Position numbers and translations under genes: made by a program. Positions 10,704 to 21,700 of a DNA stretch of 64,000 nucleotides are shown one piece after another (within the stretch, counting starts at the first letter, position 1; the number at the start of each line of letters is the position of its first letter). The notes beneath the pieces are model-generated. The model did no database searches. It was given only the letters and a program-made list of their open reading frames with translations, and had not been told where the DNA came from. The DNA comes from Macrocybe gigantea (lineage: Eukaryota; Basidiomycota; Agaricomycetes; Agaricales; Callistosporiaceae), in assembly GCA_011319805.1 (NCBI GenBank), contig SJRY01000270.1, positions 186,001 to 250,000 of the forward strand, written 5' to 3'.

Positions 10704-12312
10704 ATGAAGCTCCTCGTGGCGCTGGCCTCATCTTTGCTATTTTTCGACATCGTAGTCTCTGCGAGATACGTCCCATTTTTGGAGCCCGTATGACGATCAT
10801 CCTGTATCCTCTTCCAGTTAACCTCTCATGTTCACTGCAGGGATTTTTCTTTGATTTCAACAAGCCAGACGAGCCTGTCCCTGTTCCTATAACGCGTGAG
10901 CTGTCCTCTATTTCGCAACGACCGTCAAAGAATGAGAGATGATATTCAGAGCAATGTGAAAGCATACATATCACCTGGGGGCGGAGAAATGCTAGGGGGT
11001 AAGTTTCGAATTCTGGCTGGAATCATTAGTCAATAGACTCGTCCATCAAAGACCTAGTCCGACTGCTCCATACTCATGCAAATCTATACCTCGTGAGTGC
11101 CGTTTTCCTAAATGGTTGGAATTATGGCTTGATGTAGCACAGAACTTTCACAACTCCTTTCGTTATCCCAGTTGGCAGCGGCTTATCATTTGTAAGAACA
11201 GGCGTCGACAAAAAGTCACACTAACCATTCATCCCTCCCGACAACCAGGACTGGGATGTCCCCTTTGCACCAGGAACGTTGGTGCGACGCCGTCACTCGT
11301 CGGCTTCTCCGCACACCACTGACAAATTCCAAACGGACAGTATCAGATATGCATGGTGGGCACGACATGCACCCATTTGCCTGGACAGCGTCTGATCGCG
11401 ATGACGTCCACCCCCACAAGTTCGATCACAATGGAGTCCCAGGAGGCCGTCAAGCCATGTACGCCGTCGACCAGGTGAGCGAGGTCCCTCGACTTTTTGT
11501 GGTCTCGGGAAATCGATGGCCTGCTTTCTCAGTGCACAGACTTGACTGTCAAGCCAAAATCTGGGAAGCCTCCATTCACGCTGACTGCAAGTCAGCATTA
11601 TCCGACGCTCAAAGCTAGCTATTGATTCAATGGCAGGTTGCGCCGAGCTTGCATCCTCCATACAACATCACGTCTAATGCCATGCCTCCAATCGATTGGA
11701 CAGTGTCATTGGTCAGCCCTTCCATAATCACGCAAGAACGAAAACTCAACCACATTCTAGTCTTGGTCTTTCCCTTTCTTCCTCATGTTGGGCAGCGCCG
11801 ACGGCCAGATGTGGGTCAGCGGACCCATGCATGCAGGCGGATTCGGTCCCAGCGACTGTCCGCTCCAGGCACAATGTCAGTCCTCAACGGTCGGGCTCGT
11901 TCATGGAGAGATTTTGCCTGATGAGAACGCTTTGAACGTCAGATCGCGGTCGAACGCAAAAAAGACAGCAGCAGGGGCCGGCGCCAGCACCGCGCTTATC
12001 GGCGTCCTCGCCGGCCTCTTGGCCTATTTCCTCTGGACGAGGTGGAACAGACCAGGTCTCCCTCTCACGTCGCCCATCCGACCGTTCACACCGACGGCGG
12101 CGCACCATTCGCACTTCCCCTCGCTCAACCGTCCGCTCCCGCCCGTCCCGCTGCCGCTGCCGCTCACGCGAGGCGGCGCCGTGCTGGAGTCGACGCCGAA
12201 CGCACAGAGTCCCGCGTCTGGACGCGCTGGGTGCGCGCAATCGAAGGCGCAGCTCGTGACTCGGCCCCGGGGATTTCGGCCGCTCGCGCACCCTGGCGTA
12301 CGTCGTGCATGA
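10704..12312 (+). CDS. type I membrane protein, agaricomycete extracellular-domain family
   Basis: Starts MKLLVALASSLLFFDIVVSA, a clear signal peptide; an in-frame ATG 12 bases upstream is possible. Spliced exons then give an extracellular domain with landmarks QQCESIHITWG, VGSGLSF|DWDVPFAPGT, YQICMVGTTC, PFTLTVAPSLHPPYN, IDWTVSL|SWSFPFFLML, GSADGQMWVSGPMHAGG. A single transmembrane helix follows (GASTALIGVLAGLLAYFLW), then a Pro-rich cytoplasmic tail. The 'C..I.ITW' start, 'VGSGLSF' and 'ADGQMW..GP.HAGG' features recur in uncharacterised mushroom surface proteins I recall. Function unknown; a cell-surface receptor or wall-associated role is only a guess. At least seven short introns are visible, including a GC-AG intron at 11587-11636. 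The frame after ITWG needs one extra G in the G-run near 10975-10980, so the exact structure between 10975 and 11180 is uncertain. Confidence 0.6.
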
Positions 12313-13033
12313 GGGACGGCGGCAGCGCGTCGTATCGTGACCTACTGCTGGCGAAGTGGAAGTCATACACCTCCCTCCGATGTACGTGGGCACGCCCAGC
12401 CAGAGGAACCTGACGTTGTGAGGTGTGAGCCGCGAGCCCTTCACGATTCACAATCGCCTCGATGTGATATGAGCGTCGGGGGGGGGCTCCATTTTTGGAA
12501 GGCATTGTATTCCCTTTGATTTTCCCATCAATGCGTTCTGTCTCGTTCAAAGGAATCGTTTCCGCTCGTTTATTTTTTATTTTTTTGGTTCCAGTCTGTC
12601 TGCAATGGACATGTATCTATAACGTCATGTAATAACAAGTGATTGAACTTGAACCATCGACCTAAGAGAATCCTCGCAAAGCGCAACGTGCAAGTACTTG
12701 AATTATCATCCAAACCCGGACCACGGAACAAAGCAAAGGACGACAAAGGCCACACAAGTGCCTTGTGGTTCGGGCCACATGCCTCTATGGGGCAACCCCG
12801 CTTTGGCTGCTTGCCTGCTTTGACACTACGAACCGCTCGACCACTCTCCAAGTCCCCCCGCTTGAACCATTGTTTCGACAGCAAACCCTACCCGTTCTGC
12901 TCTCGTGGCGGTACAACAAAGAAAACAAAAAAGGCCACACCGTATGAGGGAACAGGAAAGCGATCGTCGGCTCGACATGGACCCTCCTCGTATACGGTCG
13001 CGAAAAAAGCTTTAAATTCGAGCGGCATTCTGG
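12313..13033. other. intergenic, no supported gene
   Basis: 3' flank of the membrane protein and 5' flank of the coiled-coil protein. It contains a T-rich stretch at about 12570-12588. Open frames here are short, without motifs. Confidence 0.5.
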
Positions 13034-14481
13034 ATGTCGGGGCCCTCACCAACCACAGACCCATCTAACCCTGCATTCCACTCCACGACATCGCTGATAT
13101 CCTCTCTGCTGAACACTCGCAAAATGTCCCCCGCAACACCACGTACTCGATGCTCGCATCCTACACGATCCCACTCTTACCCTGCAACACCAGCATCCAT
13201 GGAGCGCGATGCCCAACTCGGGCTATCCAGCCCGTCGCATCGATGGGAGCATGACGTTCCTGAGCGCAAGGGCCGCCAGTGTGGCGCGGTAAGTCGTACG
13301 CGTTCTGCAGACGCCACAGAGAGAACTGAACTCTCCCTCGTCTAGAACGCGAGCAAGGAGGACGCCATCTGTCTCGCGGAGCTGCAAAAGCTCTACAACC
13401 GCATGCGGTCGATGGAAGCCATGGCGCGAGAAATGGAGACGCTCCGGAAGCAGCGCACCCTGCTGGAGAACCTAGCCAAGCTTGCGGAGGGAAGCGAGGA
13501 GAGGATGGGCAAGCCGACGAGGCATGCGGACCCATCGACGCACGGCGTCATAGGCGACAGCGAATCCAGAGGCTCGCCCTTATGCCACTGGCCTCCCATG
13601 CCTTCCGTCCACCGCAAGCCCACCTCAGCCCTCGGAGGCGCGTGTCGCTGGCCGCCGTCTCCCTCGGCCTACCGGATGCCCGTCCACAGGCCCACTGCAC
13701 GCGATGCGCGCGCACTGCCTCCACCGCCATTGGTCCATCCGGCCTGGCGGGACGCGACAGCTGCCGCCCCCGGCAGGCAGTCTTTCTTGCAACCCCCATC
13801 CTCAGGACGCGCCACGCGCCGCCGGTACCTCCCGCACCGGCCATCCCATCAGCCAAGGTCATCGCGCCCACCCCCCTGCGCGCCACCGTGTACTGCCCTT
13901 CCTTCACGGTCAGTACGCACAGGCCCGCGCTGTCGCCCAGCTCCTCCCAGATGATGCCCTCGCGCCGCTCCGCAGTGGTCGCATTGCTGGAGGAGGCTGT
14001 CAGGGAGGCAAGCAGGGCCCCTACGGCCTCCGTGGGGAGTGGGTCTGCTGCATCTGAGCAGAGTGATGCGGGGTCGAGCGACAGTGCCAGCAGCGGGCGG
14101 CTCAGCGGCTGGGCGCGTCTTCGTGCGAAAGCGCCCCGCCCGCTGGACATGGTGGCCATCCGCAAGTCGTTCGAAGACGACAAGGTATTGCTCGCGGCGG
14201 CGCGGGCAGGGACGGTGGTGGTGGTGCAGGGAGGGGAAGAAATCAGCGAGTGGAAGGCCGCTGCCATGGTGGAACCAGCTTCGCAGTGCGCATCTTCCTG
14301 CGGGGTCTGGGCACCGAAGGTCGGCACTGTGCCTCTGCCACCCGTGAGTGGGACGGCTGTCGGGTTCGAGCGGGAGATTGTGGACATTCTCGAGAACGAA
14401 GAGCTCCGCGGGCTTGTCTACCCGTTCCTCGACAGGCCGCCAACCCGGCAGCAGGCCTTGCTCGACATCTTGAACGCCTGA
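13034..14481 (+). CDS. uncharacterised protein with coiled coil and Pro/Ser-rich middle
   Basis: Exon 1 (13034-13288, 85 codons from ATG) is Ser/Pro/Thr-rich. A GT-AG intron at 13289-13345 leads to a charged helical segment (LYNRMRSMEAMAREMETLRK and onward) predicted to be a coiled coil. The following ~500 bases are very GC-rich and Pro-rich. The C-terminal part reads best in another frame: MVAIRKSFEDDKVLLAAARA, then FEREIVDILENEELRGLVYP and ending ILNA at 14481. The two frames differ by exactly one missing base, so a single-base gap or a short unseen intron between about 13560 and 13950 must join them. A minus-strand frame of 279 codons overlaps, but it lacks splicing and its sequence looks less like a folded protein. 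No family recognised. Confidence 0.45.
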
Positions 14482-15199
14482 CCTGTAACCTGTTCCGGGT
14501 CATGCTGAGGGTGCCTCTGGGTGGAAAATTGGAACTGAAGGCTGTATTGGGAGGTCAGTTGGGCAACACACCTGTAGGTTATAATTGTAGTTACTACTCG
14601 CTGTCGTTAGGAGCTCCTCATTACAATAATGAGAGCCTAGAATATCTAAATTCTCATCACTGTAATGCATTTCCCCCAGCGAGCGACGGGTTTTGAGGAC
14701 GTGCACAGAAGTAAGTCATCACGGCTGCGTTGTAAAATAGAGAGAACGCTGGATAGAGTTATACAAGGGAGGAAACCGTAAAGACCATTCGAGGCACCCG
14801 GGGAAAGCCGATCAGGTTCTGCTTTACCATGACACAGTGCTCTTAGATATGAATAACGAACTCAACGTGGGTTCATGGTAGGGCATTGCACGCGCATGTC
14901 AGATTGCCGTTCTTTCGCGAAAACCAAGTGAGAAGTTACGAAAGTATGGGGCAAGGGCTGAAATTCGGACGACTGGGTAGAGGTGGGCGCAGAAGAATTC
15001 AGCGTTTGCTTGGTGAATGATGAGGGATTAGGAATTTCGCACCCTCAAACATAACCCGGGCCGTCGGTATATCGCCAAAAGGACCGTACCATCAACCGGT
15101 TGGCTGCGGCATACTGCTGAATAGTTCGTCGAGGCGCTGACCTGCAGCTTTGTCCGTTGTAGGATATAGAGCGGCTGCACACCATGGAAAATGTCGTCG
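14482..15199. other. intergenic, with a small hairpin
   Basis: No gene supported. At 14617-14633 there is a perfect 7-base-arm, 3-base-loop palindrome (ctcattacaataatgag) within an AT-rich stretch. It may be a transcript-end hairpin or nothing. Confidence 0.4.
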
Positions 15200-17507
15200 A
15201 GCGAAGTGGCCGACGAGCACACGGTCTGTGACAGCCCGCCTCAGCGCACGCGATATCACGTTGTCAACAAAAGTCGTCATCCAAGACACTCTCTTCTTCA
15301 TCTCCATGTCAGAAACCACCTTGGGGAGCATTGACCAGTGTTCTCTAACCATCGAGAAATACTAAAGTCTGTCAGTCTGAAACAACGATTCGAACGTATT
15401 GCGGACAGGTCTGAGAAAATGAGGAAGCCCACTGAAAGCGAGCAACTCCTTCACCCGCCCCTGACTACTATCTCTTTGTCCTCCGAACCGCGATGGTTGA
15501 ATGACATTGTCGACACGTTCTTTACGGAGCACGGCGGTACGCCTGCATCCCCTGATACCATCAAGCAATTCGGCATCATGGCGATGCGCGAGCGGCGTCT
15601 AGTCACTGAACATCGGAACAGTTGGGAAACGAAGCTCAGGTTCACTCGCGCGTTCAGCGAACTACTTGAGATTGCAATCTTTTGCGCCCAGGATGCCCTA
15701 TCTCACAAAGGCGACTATTCTCTCATCAGTATCGTGCAAGAGGATGGAACCTGGGCAAAACCCGACCTCGCTTGTTACACTGTTTCCCGCATAGACCCCG
15801 CTTTCAGACTCTATCATCTTTTAGTTGAGATGAAGACCGTGAATGTCCTTAACAACGAAGTCATCGAAACAATCCTTCAATCTGCTGCTCCAGGCGGAAG
15901 TTGGCACTCTGGGGACTTTATCCCACCATCAGAAGCCACAGATGTTGCCAAAGTAGCAGCCAGTGTCATACATCAGGTATGTCCGCTCTTTTGTACATGT
16001 CAATCCAGGTATAAACTCCAATTTAGCCCTTTTTCCAACTGGTTACTCGAACAGCAAGTTTGGTCGTTCCTTCTGCGCCATCGTCATCTAACAGCAAGCC
16101 TGTGGCTGCATCCCCATTATATGCTTGCTTATCAAATTATAACGAGACGTTCGTCATTAAAAGATCTCCAAGCTTAGATGTTGGTTCCATAGAGCTCGCG
16201 GGGCCGTATAACCCTTCAGAAATTGTCGCAGTCGTAGCAGCTCTGATATGCGAACAAGCAATGGCCAACGATAACCCAGAACTTCGACTCGAGGAGATTC
16301 AATGCAAATCGTCAGCTAATATTGTCGCCCTAGCCGAGAAGCAGTCGGGGGCATCAATACACGAGGTGGGAAATGCTTCAGACATAGGACAGGATGACGC
16401 TGGGGAGGATGACTCTGATTTTGAAGTAGCGGGCGATCGACCAGAACAGGGTACAGCGAAGCGCAAGCGAAAGGTCAGCAAGGGCATGCGGGGCACCACG
16501 GGCAGCAGCCGTGGCAGTCGAGGAACCAAAGGAACAGTCAGGAAGAAAATTGAGAAAAGCAGTGGAAAAGGCACTAAGACACGGCGGAGGGTGGTAGGCT
16601 CACAGAGTGCAATGATATCTGGGGCGGAGCATCCGTCTTTCCGCAGTACGTTGTCTTTCTGACTCGATCAAACGCCGCCTCATCCTTGACCTGCGTAGAT
16701 CACTTATGATTATGACATTCGCACAAGACATGGCACAAAATTATTCTTCTCTGATCAACGGAAAATTTTGATGACCTGGGATCCTCGTCATCCCCGCGCT
16801 GGCAATGGTTCATCGACCCCAGTCACTCCCTTCCCACACCCTATCCCTCATGTCACCATTATCTCCCGATTCGAAACTGGTGGTGCTGGTGAAACATTCA
16901 TTGCTACGTCCAAAGGCGCTCCCTCGCTAGTATGGAAAGAGATTCCACTTGATGACGACCATGCACATTATGCGGAAACAGAAGTATCCATGTACAATGG
17001 TCCACTTCGCTCACTCCAAGGAACAGTTGTTCCAATTCTCTATGGTGCATTTTACAATGCGATGGATGACTCTGTTGTGCTTTTGATGGAATATGTGGGA
17101 GAAGCCTTGGGAAATGATTGGGAGAACGTGTCTTCCGAACACCGGTATGTGTTTCTCTTTACTTTTTCTATAACTTGAACTTATGGTTTTAATAGTGAAC
17201 AGGCACAAGAACTATATGAGCGTCTTCGTGCTGTTGGGGTAGAACATAATGACTGGGAACCTAGGAACATATGCATTGACAAGGATGGTAAGATGCGTGT
17301 AATTGATTTCTCACATGCATATGAGATTTCCGCAAGCCCCCATGGAAAAATTAGAACTACAGTATTCTACTGAAGTCAAGATTAGAAAATAGAGATTACA
17401 ATACTATTCTGTTAAGAGGCATCGTACGGTTAAAACGCTGAACAATTGAGCGAGTGTGTTTTTGATAGATTATGCTCGTACACGTACACCGACATCATAC
17501 ATATATT
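15200..17507 (+). repeat. inverted duplication, copy A (left arm)
   Basis: By eye, the minus strand of 28088-29245 reproduces this segment with scattered substitutions and one large internal gap (copy A ~15983-17083 is missing from copy B). Similarity begins about 100 bases upstream of the kinase-like ATG and runs past its stop to about 17505, close to the 3' end of CTK3. The two arms are inverted and enclose CTK3 and GCN1. Confidence 0.9.
15307..17373 (+). CDS. PD-(D/E)XK-like domain fused to a protein kinase (FunK1-like), copy A
   Basis: The first exon, ending at 15976, carries a helical start (LKQRFERIADRSEKMRKP) and then GTWAKPDLACY, 14 residues, LLVEMKTV. The PD...ExK spacing resembles a restriction-endonuclease fold. 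Exon 2 (16027-16645) ends in a basic Lys/Arg/Gly linker. The kinase part reads GGAGETFIATSKG (loop), LVWKEI (Lys), AETEVSMY (Glu), LLMEYVGEAL (hinge); after an intron at 17145-17195 it gives GVEHNDWEPRNICID (HxD...N loop) and VIDFSHA (DFG position), stopping at 17373. Fungal FunK1 proteins have this kind of pairing. The C-lobe is very short. Two problems remain: the ATG at 15307 meets a stop because one G is missing near 15355 relative to copy B (the alternative start is 15338), and the exon 2-3 phases (16645/16699) do not match. Confidence 0.6.
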
Positions 17508-17523
17508 ACAATCCAAAGCATTG

Positions 17524-18495
17524 TCATGACAAGTCCATAGGTCCTTCGCCCTCCGCCGGAAAGCACAGCGACGTCTCCTCGGCCGCAGCCTCTTCGTCGT
17601 CCTCGTTCCAGTCGCTCGTCGTCTCCCACTCGTTCTCAAACTCAATATCAATCGTCAACTCCTCCTCGCCATCGCCCGCTTCCGTGAGGGGCTGAAACGA
17701 CGCGAGCTGCGCCGCATTGGCCCACGCGGCCGAGGTGCGCGCGACAGGTTGCACCCAGCGACGCTCGCGCAGGCGCTTGTGCCGTTCTCGGTCCTCCTCG
17801 ATGCGCTTGAAGACTTCGTTCCGCGGGAGGTGGTGCGAGGACGAGCTGGAGGGAGACGAAGCATCGGCGCCAGCGGCGCTGCGGGTGTTCAAAGAGGTCA
17901 ACACTTCTTCGATTTTTGTCGGGTCGATGACGCGTTTGCTCCGCCAGCTTTCCAGTATCTGAATGAGGAGAAGACGATGAAAATCGGAAGGACGTTCTGC
18001 GGCAAAAGTTCATACTTGTTTGGCACTGATCAGGTTGGGAAGGCCTTGTCGACCTGGGGGTACGACGCAGTCAACGATCTTTTCCAGGTCCCGTGTGACA
18101 TATTGGACGTAGAGTCCGCTGGTTGTCGTGGGGCCTTTTCCAGACGTGGTTGAGTGGGATTTCACAAGCAGACACGTTTCGCACAGAGAATCCAGAAAGT
18201 AGAGGATATTTATCCGCGCGTTTATACTGCCCTGCATTTCGGACGGTCAGCGAAAACATTTCGGGCCAAAGTGAGCCTACCTTTTGGCACTCCTCCACTA
18301 CGCAGTCCCAGAGATCCTCCCCGCAAGGAGGAAAGTATTTCACGGCAAATCCACGACTTTTTGTATGGATTGTTGGGACCTGCACTATTTCCGCTTCAGC
18401 TATGAAAAGGCGCTAAAAGACGAGATAAGGATCACTGACGCGTTCAGCCGCTTCAATAGCGTCAAAAACTGCATCCGGACTTCAAATGGATCCAT
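17524..18495 (-). CDS. CTK3: CTD kinase subunit gamma
   Basis: ATG at 18495: MDPFEVRMQFLTLLKRLNA, intron (donor GTCAGT), SQQSIQKVVD|FAVKYFPPCG, EDLWDCVVEECQK, intron, GSINARINILYFLDSLCET, DLEKIVDCVVPP, intron, ILESWRSKRVIDPTKIEEVL, then a charged region and an acidic tail ending PMDLS. This is the CTK3 N-terminal (CID-like) domain plus the CTK3_C domain. CTK3 partners the CTK1 kinase and CTK2 cyclin to phosphorylate Ser2 of the RNA polymerase II C-terminal repeat, supporting elongation and 3' processing in the nucleus. The frame breaks once, in the T-run at 18347-18349, where one T is missing between QKVVD and FAVKYF. It is transcribed divergently from GCN1, with 228 bases between starts, and its 3' end abuts the left arm of the inverted duplication. 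Confidence 0.88.
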
Positions 18496-18723
18496 TCTGA
18501 TATCGAACGGTCGAGGGATCGATGAACTGGCCGACTAGAAGATGAAGGGACCGAAGATTCCCACGGTCAGAAATTGTTCCAGTGACTCGATGTGAAGAGC
18601 GCTGGCGATAGAAAAAAAAAGCTTTTAAAAGCAGAAAAAAAAGTGTCAAGAAACACTTCGAAAAAACTGCCTCGAAAGGTCACTTTGGAAAAGCTCAAGG
18701 CAAAGGAGCCGGCAATCCGAGCG
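18496..18723. promoter_or_regulatory. shared CTK3/GCN1 divergent promoter interval
   Basis: The starts of CTK3 (-) and GCN1 (+) are 228 bases apart, so both must be driven from this interval. It is A-rich on the GCN1 side (several AAAA runs at 18608-18668). If GCN1 starts upstream of 18724, the interval is smaller: its frame stays open back to 18592, but without an ATG. Confidence 0.55.
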
Positions 18724-21700
18724 ATGAGCAAGTCCGACATTCAGTCCTGGATATCCGCCGCCAATGCCTCCGCGGTCGAGACGGACTTTGACAACGACCG
18801 GCCGTCGTCGTCGTCGTCGTCGTGGCAGAGGGATCGCGTGCTCAGCGATTGGGACGGATTCTTGGAGAACGAGCTGCTGCCGTTGGCAAAGCATGCAGGT
18901 GCGTCGTCGCGCATCGATCAAGCCCTGGCTCGGTCGTTTACGCTGAAATGACATTACGGTGCTGCAGACCTGAGCCTTTCGCAAATCATGGATATCTTCA
19001 AACTTCTCACTTTCACTTATCCTAGATATGCTGACGCCGCGTCGCGGCATGCTGTGGAGGCGGTAGGCACCGAGTTGATCAGACGTGACGAGCTGCGAGG
19101 GACGTCGGAGAGTGAGAAAGACGAGTCTAGGCTTGGAGTTACGGAACAGATTGTTGGCTGGCTATCAAACGAAGTCTCGCGGCTGGCCAAGCGGGGTACT
19201 GCAAGGTATGTTCTCTACCAGAGGATAATCTCTCCTCCTCACAGATGTCTAACTTTCTCAGCTCTTATGCGTCTTCCGATCTGTTCGTCCTACTGGGATG
19301 GACATGTGGAATATACACGGTTTGCATCGCCGCCAATCCAGATTTTACCTCTTCAAACGTGTTCCGCGCATTGATCGGCTCCATGGCCGTCCTGCTCGAC
19401 ATGTTGCACGGGTCGGCGCATGCGAAGCAGTCCCTCAAGTACGGTGGCCTCGTGCGCGTGAGGCGCGCGTTGCGTTCGGTACGGCATATGCTTATTGCTC
19501 TCCGACGGTTGATATGAAGTCATTGATTCGTGTGTGAAACAGGGCGGTGCGAAGGATATCGTTGTTTTGATATCGACTTTGCTCGATCAGGCCAAGATGG
19601 GTTCGAATCCCCTACGAGTGTTTACCCTGCTTGGAACCGCTGTGAGCGTGCTGATACGCCTCAAGAATTGTGATCAGGAGCCAGTTGCTCGCCTGCCGCT
19701 GGAGCTGCAGGTGACCTTGCGAGTGCTCTGACTCCTTTGTGCATCTCTAACGTCATTGCCAGGGCGAAGTGATTAGCGCATATTCATCCAATGTGTTAAT
19801 GTCGAAAATCGGCGTACCCGACCATGTCCTAGTACACATATCTAGATTCTTTTTTCTACAATTCCTCACCGCTGTTTTTTCAGGTCGCTCTAGAGGACTT
19901 CATCAAAACATTTGTCACTGAAAAGGACTTTGCGGAAACGATCCTTCCGATAATGGACAAGGCCGTTCTGCGGTCTCCGGAAATTTCTCTAACAGGTACG
20001 CTTCATGTTGAGGAAACTACAGAGACATGCCGATACTCCCACATTCGCAGCCATCACAAGTTTCTTCAACGCATATTCCCGCCCACTAGACCAACACTCA
20101 TTTCGACGCGTGATAAACCAAGCCATCAACAGCGCAAAATCGAGCAATTCAGCTGTTCGCTTTAACTCTGTCCAGTTATTCAGAAGCCTCGCCAAGATGA
20201 TCGACTCATCGGACGACATGGCGTCCCTGGCGGTCACAGAACTGCTCGCGCTGCCAAAATCGAGCAAAACGGCTGGACCCGACCATCGCGTTGCCTTGTA
20301 TTGCATGCTGTCCTTCGTCCCGCCTCTCGAAGCCGTCGCGCCGTCAGTCGTGCAGGCGTCTACTCCATTGTTGGCGAAAGAAACGCACGAAGCAGCCGTT
20401 GGCGTTCTCACCTCGGCCCTGCATCCCCATTTCTCTGTTCTGTTGCAATCGGACGTCGCGATTCCCAAAGAATCCGTGACGCTGATTGTGAAGGAGATGG
20501 GCAGCTCCAAGCCCGCTGTGAGGAGGGCGTTTAGCGTCCTCGCCGGCTCGGTCTTTTACGGGGGCGACATTGACATTGGTAAAGGGCAGGCACTGGAGTT
20601 CGCGAAAGAGGTTCTGCCAGCGCTTGAAAATAGCCTCAAATCTGTTGCGGCGAACCCGTTGAATGTGGGCGGCGGACCGCTTGAAGGATACGTAGCCACG
20701 GCGTTGCTCCTTGGGCCTTTCGCAAATTCGGGTCGGTTTGGTACGTGTCGATGGCTTTATATTTCGAACCAAGGCTCTGACTCTGCTATTCTAGATGACG
20801 CGATTGCTCGAAACCCCGTTCTCAGCTCGTGGCATACCGTTGGGGCGAAACCGTTGTTCCTCCTTTGGGAGAAAGTCTATCAGAAAGTCACGGACAACGA
20901 GGACGAAAAATGGCTGCTCAGAGCTTGTAGCGCGTTCCTGGACTTCTTCACTAAGGAGTTGTCGGCGAACGAGGTACTGAGGTACGCATCTGCTCACTCT
21001 TCAGTCATCGATTTTGCGACATAACTCGAATAGGGTGCAATTGGGCCTCGTTTTCGTGCATTTGGAGCTAGAAAGCTCGTCCCCCGATGTTCGTCGCGAG
21101 GTTCTGACCCACATTCAAGCCGCCGCGGCTGGCCATCCTGAACTCACAACCTCATCATCCGCGACGGCTTGAATGCTTTTCTGGCCCGGGGCATGCCGGT
21201 CACGGCGAGCGCGGGCGATGAAACGCCAAAGCCGTGGAACAAGCACTCGAGGCTGTCCGCGCTTCTTCTGAGCGTCGTGGCCTTTGACGAAGAACGGGTC
21301 GATCAGGAGACTCGGCGGAGCCTGTTGGCGGAGCTCGTCATTCTGGCGCATCACCCGTTAGTTTGTAAGATATTTTCAAGTTCGCTTCCGAGATGGGTGT
21401 TTATTATGGCGGATAGGTGGACCGTCGCGACAGACCTGGATTGACTGTTGTCAAAAGGGACATGCGGATCCTCAGGACCTCGCAAACACCCACATGGACA
21501 AATTGTTGGAATTGATCCGTGGGGCCTCAGCCGTGGACGCGAAGGTTGGTTGAACTCAAACTGATGATAATACGTATTCAATTTCGATTCGCAGTACGGG
21601 TTCGCCGAAGCTAGCTACAGCGCCGTTGCGACGCTCGCTTTCGTCTCACCGGCTACCTTCTTCCCTCGTATCCTCGAGCAATTGAAGGTTGACTTGAACC

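Noticed and set aside
13548..14387. 279-codon minus-strand frame
   Set aside because: High GC keeps several frames open here; the plus-strand reading has an intron, a coiled coil and a better C-terminal helix pattern. Kept as a weaker alternative only.
14617..14633. Small palindrome as a possible MITE end
   Set aside because: No matching terminal repeat, target duplication or second copy found in the window.
19600..19625. tRNA T-loop-like string (ggttcgaatccc)
   Set aside because: It lies inside a GCN1 exon in a conserved frame; no acceptor stem, D-arm or anticodon arm around it.
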